NCBI RefSeq assembly: GCF_001053095.1
Contig: NZ_CGBP01000037.1
Span: 1-42,465, forward strand
Length of the DNA: 42,465 nucleotides
Direction of reading: 5' to 3'
Origin: Yersinia similis
Lineage (GTDB): Bacteria; Pseudomonadota; Gammaproteobacteria; Enterobacterales; Enterobacteriaceae
Positions 31,737-40,357 of this stretch are shown here, one piece after another. Every line of letters starts with the position of its first letter. Position 1 is the stretch's first letter. Under the pieces are notes generated by a model, which made no database searches, was not told where the DNA came from, and saw only the letters and a program-made list of their open reading frames with translations. The position numbers and the translations under genes are program-made.

Positions 31737-32948
31737 ATGAGCTTTAGTATTGCCAATACGGCCTTGAATGCACATACCGAACAACTGAACACCATCAGTA
31801 ACAATATTGCCAACTCGGCAACCAAAGGCTTTAAAGCCAGCCGAACTGAGTTTGCTTCTATGTATGCCCAGTCACAGCCGTTAGGGGTCGCGGTCAGCGG
31901 CGTTTCACAAAATATCGGTAAAGACGGCCAAAAAGAAAAAACCGGCATGGGGCTAGATTTGGCGATCAGCGGCGGCGGCTTCTTTGTGGTACGGGAAAAC
32001 TCGGGTGATAAGGCCTATACCCGTGCGGGCATGTTTCATACCGATGTCGATGGTTATCTGGTTAACGGACAGGGGATGAAATTACAGGGCTACCCGGCGG
32101 ATGCCGCAGGTAATGTACAGGCGGGTATTATCAGTGATTTGAAGATCAACAACGCGGGGGTGCCGGCTAAGGCCTCAACAAATCTTGATTTTATGGCCAA
32201 TCTGAATGCCGCGGCAACGGTACCATCACAAGGCACTTTCAGTGCTGGTGATAAAAACAGTTACAACTTCACTGCCACCTCGACGGTTTATGACTCTCTA
32301 GGGCGGGAACACTCGGTCGCTCACTATTTTATTAAATCAGCGGCGACTTCTACTATTGCACCAAATCAATGGACGGTTCGCCATACCGTTGATGGCGTAC
32401 TTGGTAGTAATCCCCATACATTGCAATTCACCAATACGGGTGAACTGATCGCGGGCAGTAGCCAGTCCAATCTTTCTGGTTCTTTCAATCTACCGGGGGC
32501 CGCTAATTATGATATCGATATTGATTACACCGGCACCACGCAGTTTAGCCAAGGGTTTACCACTACCGCCAACAAAAGTGATGGTTATACCTCGGGTGTT
32601 AAAAATGGTGAACGGATTGAAAGCGACGGCTCGGTGTATGCCACTTTCAGTAATGGCGAAAGAATGTTGCAAGGCAAGGTGGTGATGGCGAACTTTGCCA
32701 ATCCAAACGGTTTGGTTACGCAAACTGGCACGAGCTGGAGTGAGAGCAATAAATCTGGTGCGGCATTGTTAGGTACACCTGGCACGGGATTATTGGGTAG
32801 CCTTGAATCAGGTGCGTTAGAAAATTCCAATGTGGATATCACCGCAGAACTGGTAGGGCTGATGACCGCCCAGCGCAATTATCAGGCCAGCACCAAAATC
32901 ATCAGCACCAATGACAGCATGATGAATGCGCTGTTCCAGGTGCTGTAA
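31737..32948 (+). CDS. flgE: Flag-2 hook protein FlgE (LfgE)
   Basis: The 403-residue protein has the hook N-terminus (NTISNNIANSATKGFKASR, then EFASMYAQS), the domain motif GLDLAISGGGFFVV, an internal YDSLGREHSVAHYF block and the C-terminal SGALENSNVDITAELVGLM and AQRNYQASTKII. It polymerises into the hook. AAGGA precedes the ATG. flgF begins on the A of its stop codon (TAATG). Confidence 0.96.
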   Translation: MSFSIANTALNAHTEQLNTISNNIANSATKGFKASRTEFASMYAQSQPLGVAVSGVSQNIGKDGQKEKTGMGLDLAISGGGFFVVRENSGDKAYTRAGMFHTDVDGYLVNGQGMKLQGYPADAAGNVQAGIISDLKINNAGVPAKASTNLDFMANLNAAATVPSQGTFSAGDKNSYNFTATSTVYDSLGREHSVAHYFIKSAATSTIAPNQWTVRHTVDGVLGSNPHTLQFTNTGELIAGSSQSNLSGSFNLPGAANYDIDIDYTGTTQFSQGFTTTANKSDGYTSGVKNGERIESDGSVYATFSNGERMLQGKVVMANFANPNGLVTQTGTSWSESNKSGAALLGTPGTGLLGSLESGALENSNVDITAELVGLMTAQRNYQASTKIISTNDSMMNALFQVL

Positions 32949-33679
32949 TGGATAAGCTTCTGTATACCGCGGTTAGCGGGGCTAATCGCAGCCTGTCACA
33001 ACAACAGATCCATGCCAATAATCTGGCGAACACCAATACGCAGGGGTTCCGGGCAGATCTGGAAAAGGCCACCGCGACTCAGGTAATGGGCAGTGGCTAT
33101 AACAGCCGTGTCGCGGTACTGAGCCAAAATGCTGGGGTGGATATGACCCCTGCGAGTTTGCAAGAGACCGGCCGTGATCTGGATATTGCCGTTAAAAATC
33201 AGGGGCTGATCGCAGTACTCAGTGGTGGTCGTGAAGTCTATACCCGCAATGGTCAGATGGAGGTTAGCGCCGACGGTGATTTAACCATCAATGGTTTACC
33301 GGTATTGGGAGATGGCGGCCCGATCGTGCTCCCTCCTTACTCGGCATTATCGATAGCCGATGATGGCACGATAGCGATCATCCCGCAGGCGGGGGGCATT
33401 AAAACCCCAGAGGAGATTGAACGCATCAAACTGGTGGATATTCCTGCCAATCAACTCAGAAAAAATAACCGCGGTTTACTGGTCAGTAACCGTGGCCCTG
33501 CCGCCCGTGATGAAACGGTACAAGTGGTGAATAAGCACTTGGAAAGCAGCAACATTTCGGCCATTAGCGAAATGATCGCCAGTATCTCCCTCAGCCGCCA
33601 ATTTGAAGCGCAAATCAAAATGATGAAGGTTGCAGAGGATCTGGCACAAGCGGGCAACAGGATGATCCGGGGCAGTTAA
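32948..33679 (+). CDS. flgF: Flag-2 proximal rod protein FlgF (LfgF)
   Basis: The 243-residue protein carries the rod motif NLANTNTQGFRADLEKA, a middle DLDIAVKNQGLIAV and the C-terminal NISAISEMIASISLSRQFEA, the expected FlgF pattern. It starts on the last base of the flgE stop codon, so translation is coupled. It connects FlgC and FlgG in the rod. Confidence 0.94.
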   Translation: MDKLLYTAVSGANRSLSQQQIHANNLANTNTQGFRADLEKATATQVMGSGYNSRVAVLSQNAGVDMTPASLQETGRDLDIAVKNQGLIAVLSGGREVYTRNGQMEVSADGDLTINGLPVLGDGGPIVLPPYSALSIADDGTIAIIPQAGGIKTPEEIERIKLVDIPANQLRKNNRGLLVSNRGPAARDETVQVVNKHLESSNISAISEMIASISLSRQFEAQIKMMKVAEDLAQAGNRMIRGS

Positions 33680-33746
33680 TGGCGATGGCTCGTGGATTTA
33701 TAAATCAACACCACTTGCTCAATATGGAAATTAAGGAATAACAGTT

Positions 33747-34532
33747 ATGAACTCTGCTTTATGGGTCAGTAAAACCGGTCTGGCGGCACAAGATGCCAAA
33801 ATGGGCGCCATTTCTAATAATCTGGCTAACGTCAATACCGATGGTTTCAAACGCGATCGCGTGGTGTTTGCCGATCTGTTTTATCAGAACCAGCGCACGC
33901 CGGGAGCGCCGTTGGATCAAAATAACACCACGCCGAGCGGTATCCAGTTTGGTAGCGGTGTACAAATTGTGGGGACACAAAAACAGTTTACTGTCGGCAG
34001 CATCAAGGTGACCAAAGGTGACATGGATGTGGCCATCAGCGGTCAGGGGTTCTTCCAGATTGAAACACTTGACGGGGGCATGGCCTATACCCGTGCCGGT
34101 AATTTAACCACTAACGCAGACGGTGTACTGGTTAACGCACAGGGCATGCCGCTGATCCCACAAATTGAGCTGCCTGCGGGCAGTAAACAACTGCATATCG
34201 GTAAAGACGGCACTGTCAGCGCCACGGTCGGCGGTGAGACTGAACCCGTTGAAATTGGGCAAATTACACTGGTGAATTTTGTGAACCCAGCCGGCTTGGA
34301 AGCGATTGGTGGCAACCTCTATAAAGAGACCGCCGCCAGTGGTGAAGCGGTAGAGGGGGTTCCGGGTGAAGAGGCGTTTGGTCAATTGGAACAAGGCGCA
34401 TTAGAAGGTTCGAATGTGCAAGTGGTTGAGGAGATGGTCGATATGATCACCGTCCAGCGGGCCTATGAGATGAATGCCAAAATGGTCTCTGCCGCCGATG
34501 ACATGCTGAAGTTTGTTAGCCAGAAGCTGTGA
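33747..34532 (+). CDS. flgG: Flag-2 distal rod protein FlgG (LfgG)
   Basis: The 261-residue protein has the standard ISNNLANVNTDGFKRDR motif at the start, DMDVAISGQGFFQIE in the middle and LEGSNVQVVEEMVDMITVQR with RAYEMNAKMVSAAD at the end. It forms the long distal rod that crosses the P and L rings. Length is as in primary FlgG (260-262), so the rod is likely of normal size. Confidence 0.96.
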   Translation: MNSALWVSKTGLAAQDAKMGAISNNLANVNTDGFKRDRVVFADLFYQNQRTPGAPLDQNNTTPSGIQFGSGVQIVGTQKQFTVGSIKVTKGDMDVAISGQGFFQIETLDGGMAYTRAGNLTTNADGVLVNAQGMPLIPQIELPAGSKQLHIGKDGTVSATVGGETEPVEIGQITLVNFVNPAGLEAIGGNLYKETAASGEAVEGVPGEEAFGQLEQGALEGSNVQVVEEMVDMITVQRAYEMNAKMVSAADDMLKFVSQKL

Positions 34533-34566
34533 TCGCCAGCATCCTCTTTTGAAAAGTGAATGACGA

Positions 34567-35232
34567 ATGAAAAGGTTTTTAATACTGACGCCAATGGTGC
34601 TGGCGTTGTGTGGCTGTGAAAGCCCTGCGCTGTTGGTGCAAAAAGATGATGCCGAATTTGCACCACCGGCCAATCTGGTGCAACCCGCTACGGTGACAGA
34701 AGGAGGTGGGCTGTTTCAGCCCGCTTACAACTGGTCATTGTTGCAGGATCGGCGTGCATACCGGATCGGCGATATTTTGACCGTCATACTGGATGAATCC
34801 ACCCAATCCAGCAAGCAGGCCAAAACCAACTTTGGCAAAAAGAATGACATGAGCTTGGGGGTTCCAGAAGTCTTGGGCAAAAAACTGAATAAATTCGGCG
34901 GCTCAATTTCCGGTAAGCGTGATTTTGACGGCAGTGCCACCTCAGCACAGCAAAATATGCTACGTGGCTCGATAACCGTTGCAGTCCATCAGGTATTGCC
35001 TAACGGCGTCTTGGTGATCCGTGGCGAAAAATGGCTGACCCTCAATCAGGGAGATGAATATATGCGGGTCACCGGCTTAGTCCGGGCTGATGATGTGGCG
35101 CGGGATAACTCAGTATCTTCTCAGCGCATTGCCAACGCCCGCATCTCCTATGCCGGTCGTGGTGCGCTCAGTGATGCTAACTCAGCAGGTTGGTTGACGC
35201 GCTTCTTTAACCATCCGCTATTCCCGATCTAG
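34567..35232 (+). CDS. flgH: Flag-2 L-ring lipoprotein FlgH (LfgH)
   Basis: The 221-residue protein has a lipoprotein signal with a lipobox (LCGC, lipidated Cys17). The mature part has YRIGDILTVILDESTQSSK, MLRGSITVAVHQVLPNGVL and GEKWLTLNQGDEYMRVTG, the conserved FlgH core. It forms the outer-membrane ring of the basal body with FlgI. Followed by flgI after 12 bp. Confidence 0.95.
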   Translation: MKRFLILTPMVLALCGCESPALLVQKDDAEFAPPANLVQPATVTEGGGLFQPAYNWSLLQDRRAYRIGDILTVILDESTQSSKQAKTNFGKKNDMSLGVPEVLGKKLNKFGGSISGKRDFDGSATSAQQNMLRGSITVAVHQVLPNGVLVIRGEKWLTLNQGDEYMRVTGLVRADDVARDNSVSSQRIANARISYAGRGALSDANSAGWLTRFFNHPLFPI

Positions 35233-35244
35233 GCAGGAGCCAAT

Positions 35245-36444
35245 ATGTTTTTAAGCAGGATAGATTTAAGCAGGATAGATTTTTCGGATCAAATCAGATC
35301 ACGGTATTCTCGGTTACGACACGACTTGAAGCAACTGGGGGGCGGGTTGGTTTTGTCGGCAGCGTTCGTTTTACCAATGGCGCTTGCTTTACCCACGGCA
35401 ACCGCGCAACCGTTGGGATCGCTGGTGGATATTCAGGGGGTGCGCGGTAACCAATTGGTGGGTTACAGCCTGGTGGTGGGCTTGGATGGTAGTGGTGATA
35501 AAAATCAGGTGAAATTTACCGGCCAGTCAATGGCTAATATGTTGCGTCAGTTTGGCGTACAACTGCCGGAGAAAATGGATCCCAAGGTGAAAAACGTTGC
35601 CGCTGTGGCGATCAGCGCCACGTTACCGCCGGGTTATGGCCGTGGGCAATCGATCGATATCACCGTTTCATCCATCGGTGATGCGAAAAGCTTACGTGGC
35701 GGTACGCTATTATTGACCCAATTACGTGGGGCGGATGGTGAGGTTTATGCCCTGGCACAGGGGAATGTGGTGGTCGGCGGCATCAAAGCTGAAGGCGACA
35801 GTGGCAGCAGTGTTACGGTGAACACCCCAACCGTCGGCCGTATTCCCAATGGTGCGAGCATTGAGCGTCAGGTACCCAGTGATTTTCAAACTAACAACCA
35901 AGTGGTGCTGAATCTTAAACGGCCCAGTTTTAAATCAGCCAATAACGTGGCACTGGCGTTGAACCGGGCTTTCGGTGCCAATACGGCCACCGCGCAAAGT
36001 GCCACCAACGTCATGGTCAATGCGCCGCAAGACGCCGGTGCGCGCGTGGCGTTTATGTCATTACTGGAAGATGTGCAAATTAATGCTGGCCAGCAGTCAC
36101 CACGGGTGGTGTTCAATGCCCGGACCGGGACGGTGGTGATTGGAGAGGGGGTGATAGTTCGTGCGGCAGCGGTATCCCATGGCAATCTGACGGTCAGTAT
36201 CCGTGAGAGAAAAAATGTCAGCCAACCCAACACGCTAGGCGGCGGTAAAACGGTAACAACACCTGAAAGCGATATTGAAGTGACCAAAGGGAAAAACCAA
36301 ATGGTGATGGTGCCTGCGGGGACTCGCCTGCGCAGCATTGTCAATACCATCAACAGCCTGGGTGCTTCTCCTGATGACATCATGGCGATATTACAAGCGC
36401 TGCATGAAGCAGGTGCCTTGGATGCAGAATTAGTGGTTATTTAA
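35245..36444 (+). CDS. flgI: Flag-2 P-ring protein FlgI (LfgI), with extended N-terminus
   Basis: The 399-residue protein carries the FlgI core from about residue 55 ([20 protein letters not shown], then [12 protein letters not shown] and ending [20 protein letters not shown]). The signal peptide hydrophobic part is at about 32-54 ([20 protein letters not shown]), preceded by an unusually long n-region of about 30 residues. That n-region contains LSRID twice, encoded by a perfect 15-bp tandem duplication (35251-35280). An AGGAG site lies just before the ATG, so this start is well supported; export depends on FlgA-type assembly. Confidence 0.94.
   Translation: MFLSRIDLSRIDFSDQIRSRYSRLRHDLKQLGGGLVLSAAFVLPMALALPTATAQPLGSLVDIQGVRGNQLVGYSLVVGLDGSGDKNQVKFTGQSMANMLRQFGVQLPEKMDPKVKNVAAVAISATLPPGYGRGQSIDITVSSIGDAKSLRGGTLLLTQLRGADGEVYALAQGNVVVGGIKAEGDSGSSVTVNTPTVGRIPNGASIERQVPSDFQTNNQVVLNLKRPSFKSANNVALALNRAFGANTATAQSATNVMVNAPQDAGARVAFMSLLEDVQINAGQQSPRVVFNARTGTVVIGEGVIVRAAAVSHGNLTVSIRERKNVSQPNTLGGGKTVTTPESDIEVTKGKNQMVMVPAGTRLRSIVNTINSLGASPDDIMAILQALHEAGALDAELVVI
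35251..35280 (+). repeat. 15-bp perfect tandem duplication in the flgI start
   Basis: TTAAGCAGGATAGAT occurs twice head-to-tail, coding for [10 protein letters not shown]. It is in frame (15 bp = 5 codons) and lengthens the signal-peptide n-region of FlgI. Confidence 0.9.
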
Positions 36445-36453
36445 GGACAATAT

Positions 36454-36747
36454 ATGATTGAAGCCATTAATAAATCATCCCCGGTGATGCCGGGGAGTTT
36501 TGTCGGTGACCTCCAACCGCAAGATTTGGAACAAGCGGCGGTACAGTTTGAAGCGGTATTTATGCGCACGCTATTACAACAGATGCGTAAAGCCGCCGAA
36601 GTGCTGGCTGCCGATGATGACCCGTTTAACAGTAAGCAACAGCGCATGATGCGCGATTTTTACGATGACAAACTGGCCTCCACACTGGCATCACAGCGTA
36701 GCAGCGGCATTGCTAATCTGTTGATCCAGCAATTGGGCGGTAAATAA
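36454..36747 (+). CDS. flgJ: Flag-2 rod-cap protein FlgJ (LfgJ), short form without muramidase domain
   Basis: The 97-residue protein matches only the N-terminal rod-binding half of FlgJ: LEQAAVQFEAVFMRTLLQQM, MMRDFYDDKLASTLASQ, then IANLLIQQLGG. The peptidoglycan-hydrolase domain of enterobacterial FlgJ (about 313 residues in all) is absent, and no frameshifted remnant is seen in the next 100 bases. Short FlgJ proteins are known in other flagellar systems, where a separate enzyme opens the wall. It follows flgI by 9 bp. Confidence 0.9.
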   Translation: MIEAINKSSPVMPGSFVGDLQPQDLEQAAVQFEAVFMRTLLQQMRKAAEVLAADDDPFNSKQQRMMRDFYDDKLASTLASQRSSGIANLLIQQLGGK

Positions 36748-36763
36748 AGCCTATTTAAGTTTG

Positions 36764-36779
36764 GCGAACAATTGTTCGC
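36764..36779. promoter_or_regulatory. 16-bp perfect palindrome upstream of flgK
   Basis: GCGAACAATTGTTCGC is a perfect 16-bp palindrome about 70 bp before the flgK ATG and just after flgJ. It could be an operator or a weak hairpin; no T tract follows. A weak sigma-28-like TTAAGTTT lies just before it. Confidence 0.45.
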
Positions 36780-36798
36780 TTATAGGGAGTAAAGCGTA

Positions 36799-36834
36799 TC
36801 TGTTATTTATTCAACATCTGTTACTTATTCAACA
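36799..36834. repeat. 18-bp tandem repeat before flgK
   Basis: TCTGTTATTTATTCAACA (36799-36816) is followed directly by TCTGTTACTTATTCAACA (36817-36834), one mismatch in 18 bases. It ends about 15 bp before the flgK ATG, close to its translation start. Confidence 0.85.
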
Positions 36835-36849
36835 AATGCCGGGATAACC

Positions 36850-38211
36850 ATGAATTTTATTAAAACCGCATTTAGCGGAATGCAGGCAACACAAGCGCAT
36901 TTAAATGCGACATCAATGAATATTGCCAATATTCATACTCCCGGCTACTCACGTCAGCGGGCTGAACAAAGTGCGATTGGCGCGGACGGGCAGGGTGGAA
37001 TTAACGCAGGGAATGGGGTCAATGTTGATGCAATCAGACGCCTTTCCAAACAATATGTGGTTATGCAGGAGTGGCAGGCAAATAGCCAGCAACAGTATTA
37101 CGAGGCAGGTGAACAATATCTTAAAGCGGTAGAATTGATGGTCTCCAATGAGAGCACCAGTCTGGCAACGGGGTTAAATAATTTCTTTTCCTCTCTCAGT
37201 GCGGCGACACAAATGCCTGACTCAACACCCATGCGTCAGCAGATCATCGAATCGGCTAATGCCATGGCGCTACGTTTTAATAATGTGAATAACTTTATTG
37301 CTCAGCAAAAAAATTCTATTGGGCAGCAACGTGATATCAGTATTAAAGAGATCAATAGCTTGACTCGCAGTATTGCTGATTATAATCAACAGATCTTAAA
37401 GAATCGTTCTGACGGCAATAATATTAACGACTTATTGGATAAGCAGGAACTCCAGATAAAAAAACTCAGTGGCTTAATAGAGACACAAGTTAATCAAGCT
37501 GAGGATGGCACTTACCGTGTTAGCGTGAAACAAGGGCAGCCTTTAGTGAATGGTGCTGTGGCGGCTGAACTGGCGGTTGATACTCGCTCTGCTGATACTA
37601 AGATCAATATCCATTTTTCGGGGACCACACAGGGTATGAATATGTCATGTGGAGGTCAATTGGGGGGAATAAATGATTATGAATTTACCACCCTGAAAAA
37701 ATTACAGGCCTCTACTCAAGGGATGGCGAAAACGGTAGCCGATGAGTTCAACACTCAGCTCAAACTTGGTAGTGATTTTACTGGCGCTAATGGGCGAGAC
37801 TTATTTGTCTTTAATCCGGGTGATCCAAATGGAATGTTACAACTGTCAGCTATTACGGCGGAACAATTAGCCTTGGCTGGTCGCGGTGAGCCTTCTGGCG
37901 ATAGCAGTAATCTATTTAAAATGATTGATATTAAACAAAAAAATGTTGTTGGCATGAATAGTGTACGATTAGATGATGCAGCGACCACGTTAGTGGGCTA
38001 TATCGCCATCACCAGTAATAGAAATCACAGCGAATTGGAAAACGCCGAAAACACCTTAAATCAAGCTACCCGGTATCGTGAAAGTATTAGTGGTGTAAAT
38101 AATGATGAAGAAGCAATAAATTTAATGGAGTATCAGCGGGCTTATCAATCTAATATGAAAGTCATCGCGACCGGAGATAAATTATTCTCTGATCTTTTAG
38201 CTTTAATCTAA
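36850..38211 (+). CDS. flgK: Flag-2 hook-filament junction protein FlgK (LfgK)
   Basis: The 453-residue protein has the FlgK N-terminus (GMQATQAHLNATSMNIANIH, then TPGYSRQR) and the C-terminal NLMEYQRAYQSNMKVIATGD typical of hook-associated protein 1. The middle is shorter than in E. coli FlgK (547). It joins hook to filament with FlgL. It is preceded by a palindrome and an 18-bp tandem repeat, so its expression may differ from the genes before it. Confidence 0.93.
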   Translation: MNFIKTAFSGMQATQAHLNATSMNIANIHTPGYSRQRAEQSAIGADGQGGINAGNGVNVDAIRRLSKQYVVMQEWQANSQQQYYEAGEQYLKAVELMVSNESTSLATGLNNFFSSLSAATQMPDSTPMRQQIIESANAMALRFNNVNNFIAQQKNSIGQQRDISIKEINSLTRSIADYNQQILKNRSDGNNINDLLDKQELQIKKLSGLIETQVNQAEDGTYRVSVKQGQPLVNGAVAAELAVDTRSADTKINIHFSGTTQGMNMSCGGQLGGINDYEFTTLKKLQASTQGMAKTVADEFNTQLKLGSDFTGANGRDLFVFNPGDPNGMLQLSAITAEQLALAGRGEPSGDSSNLFKMIDIKQKNVVGMNSVRLDDAATTLVGYIAITSNRNHSELENAENTLNQATRYRESISGVNNDEEAINLMEYQRAYQSNMKVIATGDKLFSDLLALI

Positions 38212-38242
38212 TTATCACACCCTAAATAACAAAGGAATTCTG

Positions 38243-39160
38243 ATGAGAATCAGCACGCCAACCATGTCCTCTGCGATGAATAGGTTTATTACTCAACACA
38301 ATGAGAAGCTTGAGAAAATAAACAAGCAAATGATGACGCAACAGCGTATTACTTTACCATCGGAAGATCCTATAGCCAGCACACGGCTATTACAGATAAA
38401 CCGTGAACAGTCGAATATCAAACAATACACCAATAATATTAATGGATTATCTAACAGTTTGACTCATCAGGTAGGGCATGTCTCTGCTATCAATACACAG
38501 TTGGTTGCGATTAAAGACAGGCTGTTATCCATCAGTAACGATGTTAAAAGCAATAAAGATATCTCTGGTGTTGCTGATGAAATGAACTATATGCTGGAAG
38601 CTGTGGTGGCAGAGTTAAATGCCAAGAATAGTGAAGGGCGTTATTTGTTTGCAGGGACAGCAAGTAATACCAAGCCAATTACCTTCGACAGTATGACGAA
38701 TAAATATACGTATGTTGGGAATGGTAAGAACCGCCAAACTGGCGTTGGTGAGGGCGTAAAAATCACTGAAAATGTGCATTTACAGTCTGGTTTCGCTGAT
38801 GCCAATGGGGATTTAGCGACACTAAATAAGTTAAAAAAATTATGTGATGATATTAAACAGAATACCTTGCCATCGACTAGTCATACCACCGAAATTAATG
38901 AAATGATGGGGTTAATTGACAGTGCCTCTGATCATATGGGGGTAACATTAACCGAGTTAGGCATTAGACAGACGCATAGTAAATTGCTGCAAAAAAATCA
39001 TGAGGAAATGGAACTGTCTAATATTACTATCAAAGAAAATTTGGTTGGCCTGGATTTAGCTGAGTCTTATATGGAATTAATGAACCTCATGGCGGTGACC
39101 AATGCCAACTATACGACGTTTAAACAGATTAATAGCTTGTCTCTTTTTAACTTAATTTAA
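38243..39160 (+). CDS. flgL: Flag-2 hook-filament junction protein FlgL (LfgL)
   Basis: The 305-residue protein starts MRISTPTMSSAMNRFI after AAGGA and shows ITLPSEDPIASTRLLQINRE, a typical flagellin/FlgL N-terminal helix, with an NSEGRYLFAGTASNTKP block in the middle, and C-terminal LDLAESYMELMNLMAVTNAN. It is hook-associated protein 3. It follows flgK by 31 bp and precedes the lafW-type gene by 11 bp. Confidence 0.94.
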   Translation: MRISTPTMSSAMNRFITQHNEKLEKINKQMMTQQRITLPSEDPIASTRLLQINREQSNIKQYTNNINGLSNSLTHQVGHVSAINTQLVAIKDRLLSISNDVKSNKDISGVADEMNYMLEAVVAELNAKNSEGRYLFAGTASNTKPITFDSMTNKYTYVGNGKNRQTGVGEGVKITENVHLQSGFADANGDLATLNKLKKLCDDIKQNTLPSTSHTTEINEMMGLIDSASDHMGVTLTELGIRQTHSKLLQKNHEEMELSNITIKENLVGLDLAESYMELMNLMAVTNANYTTFKQINSLSLFNLI

Positions 39161-39171
39161 GCTGGGATGTT

Positions 39172-40185
39172 ATGCAGGTAGGACTCAATAGAACGCAATG
39201 GGAGGTGGCGAATAAAACCAGTCTCCCTAGTTTTGATAAGCTTCAGGGCGTTAATCCGCTTTCTTTGATAAAAAAAGAAGCCGATTTCCCTGAGTCACCT
39301 TTTATTTCCAGCCAGCCACTGCGTTATAACGTACAACTTAATCGGCAGTTGACTGCATTACAACGGGCTGAAGGGTATTTACATACGACTGAGCGGCAGG
39401 TTGCACAATTGCAACGTGCGCTGCAACAAGAAAGAGCGGATACCGAAATCAAACCACTGGCATTAAGAACCTTACATTGGTTGCAACAACGTACCGTGAT
39501 GTCAGGTAATACCGTTGATCGGCAACTTAATTTTGTGCCAGAACAGCGTACCGAGGTTAATTTCGCTTTGCACGGAGCCGAGCAGCTTTTGCAACCGGCA
39601 GAAAGTGAAACGCTGCTGTTTTCTCTGACGGGGGTTAGCTATCACGTCGTGGCGGTCAAATTACCGGCTTATGCCTCGCCGGCCCAAAATCTCTTACGTT
39701 TAAATAATGGATTAGGGCGTTTAGGGGTCCACGGGCGGCTAGATCCGCAGGGGAATGCGCAATTTCATGTGGATGAAAAGCGCTGGGCAGAGATAGAGGC
39801 GCATCTTCAGGTCCGTGGTGGCGGGTTACGTTTTGCCAAAGAGAGCTTTCAACCGTTGAAATTACAACCAGAAGTGGTGCTGGAAGATCGGGTACGTGAT
39901 ATTGCTGCGAAGCCGCAGGAAGCCAAAAAACACCTGGCGGGTATTCAGCAAGCGATGGGGCATATTACCGGGCAGATGAGTAAATTGAGCGAGCATAAGA
40001 GAAATACCGGGGTGCAAATCAATAGCATGTCCAGTTTCTCTGCGCCCAATTCTGCGCTGATGGCCGCCGAAGTTTTAGCAGAAAAGTTACTGCAAGGGCG
40101 TTCCCAGTATGCGATGTGGGCCAACATGCTAGCCGCGCAAGGTAATGCGCGCAGCGCTATGGTCAGAAACTTATTGGGCGGTTAA
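39172..40185 (+). CDS. lafW: Flag-2-specific protein LafW-type (function unknown)
   Basis: The 337-residue protein starts 11 bp after flgL and ends the rod-hook operon. It has no signal peptide or membrane segment. A glutamine-rich coiled-coil stretch (about 55-90, RQLTALQRAEGYLHTTERQ) precedes a mixed middle domain (about 125-225, with LLFSLTGVSYHVVAVKLP and LRLNNGLGRLGVHGRLDP) and a helical C-terminus rich in Ala/Met (SALMAAEVLAEKLLQGRSQY). In E. coli 042 Flag-2 a gene at this place is called lafW and described as a possible hook-associated protein; the name here rests on position. The helical ends resemble those of axial proteins, so export is plausible but unproven. Confidence 0.7.
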   Translation: MQVGLNRTQWEVANKTSLPSFDKLQGVNPLSLIKKEADFPESPFISSQPLRYNVQLNRQLTALQRAEGYLHTTERQVAQLQRALQQERADTEIKPLALRTLHWLQQRTVMSGNTVDRQLNFVPEQRTEVNFALHGAEQLLQPAESETLLFSLTGVSYHVVAVKLPAYASPAQNLLRLNNGLGRLGVHGRLDPQGNAQFHVDEKRWAEIEAHLQVRGGGLRFAKESFQPLKLQPEVVLEDRVRDIAAKPQEAKKHLAGIQQAMGHITGQMSKLSEHKRNTGVQINSMSSFSAPNSALMAAEVLAEKLLQGRSQYAMWANMLAAQGNARSAMVRNLLGG

Positions 40186-40200
40186 GGAGGGGGAATACGG

Positions 40201-40237
40201 CTGCAACTGCAAGTACCCAACGTACTTGGTGTTGCAG
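40201..40237. repeat. 37-bp inverted repeat after lafW
   Basis: CTGCAAC-TG-CAAGTAC (40201-40216) mirrors GTACTTG-GT-GTTGCAG (40222-40237) with a two-base internal loop and a 5-base turn. It has no T tract, so it may be a stabilising 3' stem rather than a terminator, and sits directly before a part copy of the 69-bp element. Confidence 0.65.
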
Positions 40238-40246
40238 CAAGGTAAA

Positions 40247-40280
40247 TATACCCGTCATTCTTCAAGCTGCATGTGCGTTG
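40247..40280 (-). repeat. 69-bp dispersed element, part copy 3 (inverted)
   Basis: TATACCCGTCATTCTTCAAG and the next 14 bases (to GCGTTG) match the reverse complement of the right half of the copy at 28288-28356 with two mismatches in 34 bases. The other half is missing or replaced by unrelated sequence. It lies after the lafW-type gene. Confidence 0.75.
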
Positions 40281-40309
40281 ATCGCACATATCAGCCGTTT
40301 TTTCAGCCT

Positions 40310-40357
40310 CAGCTATTTCTCACTCTCAGTTATTTCTCACGCCCAGTTATTTCTCGC
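40310..40357. repeat. 17-bp tandem repeat at the stop of the ToxS-like gene
   Basis: CAGCTATTTCTCAC (40310), CAGTTATTTCTCAC (40327) and CAGTTATTTCTCGC (40344) recur with a period of 17 bases. On the minus strand each unit contains the end of the partner gene, including its TAA or TAG stop, so the stop codon is repeated downstream in shifted frames. Confidence 0.75.
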
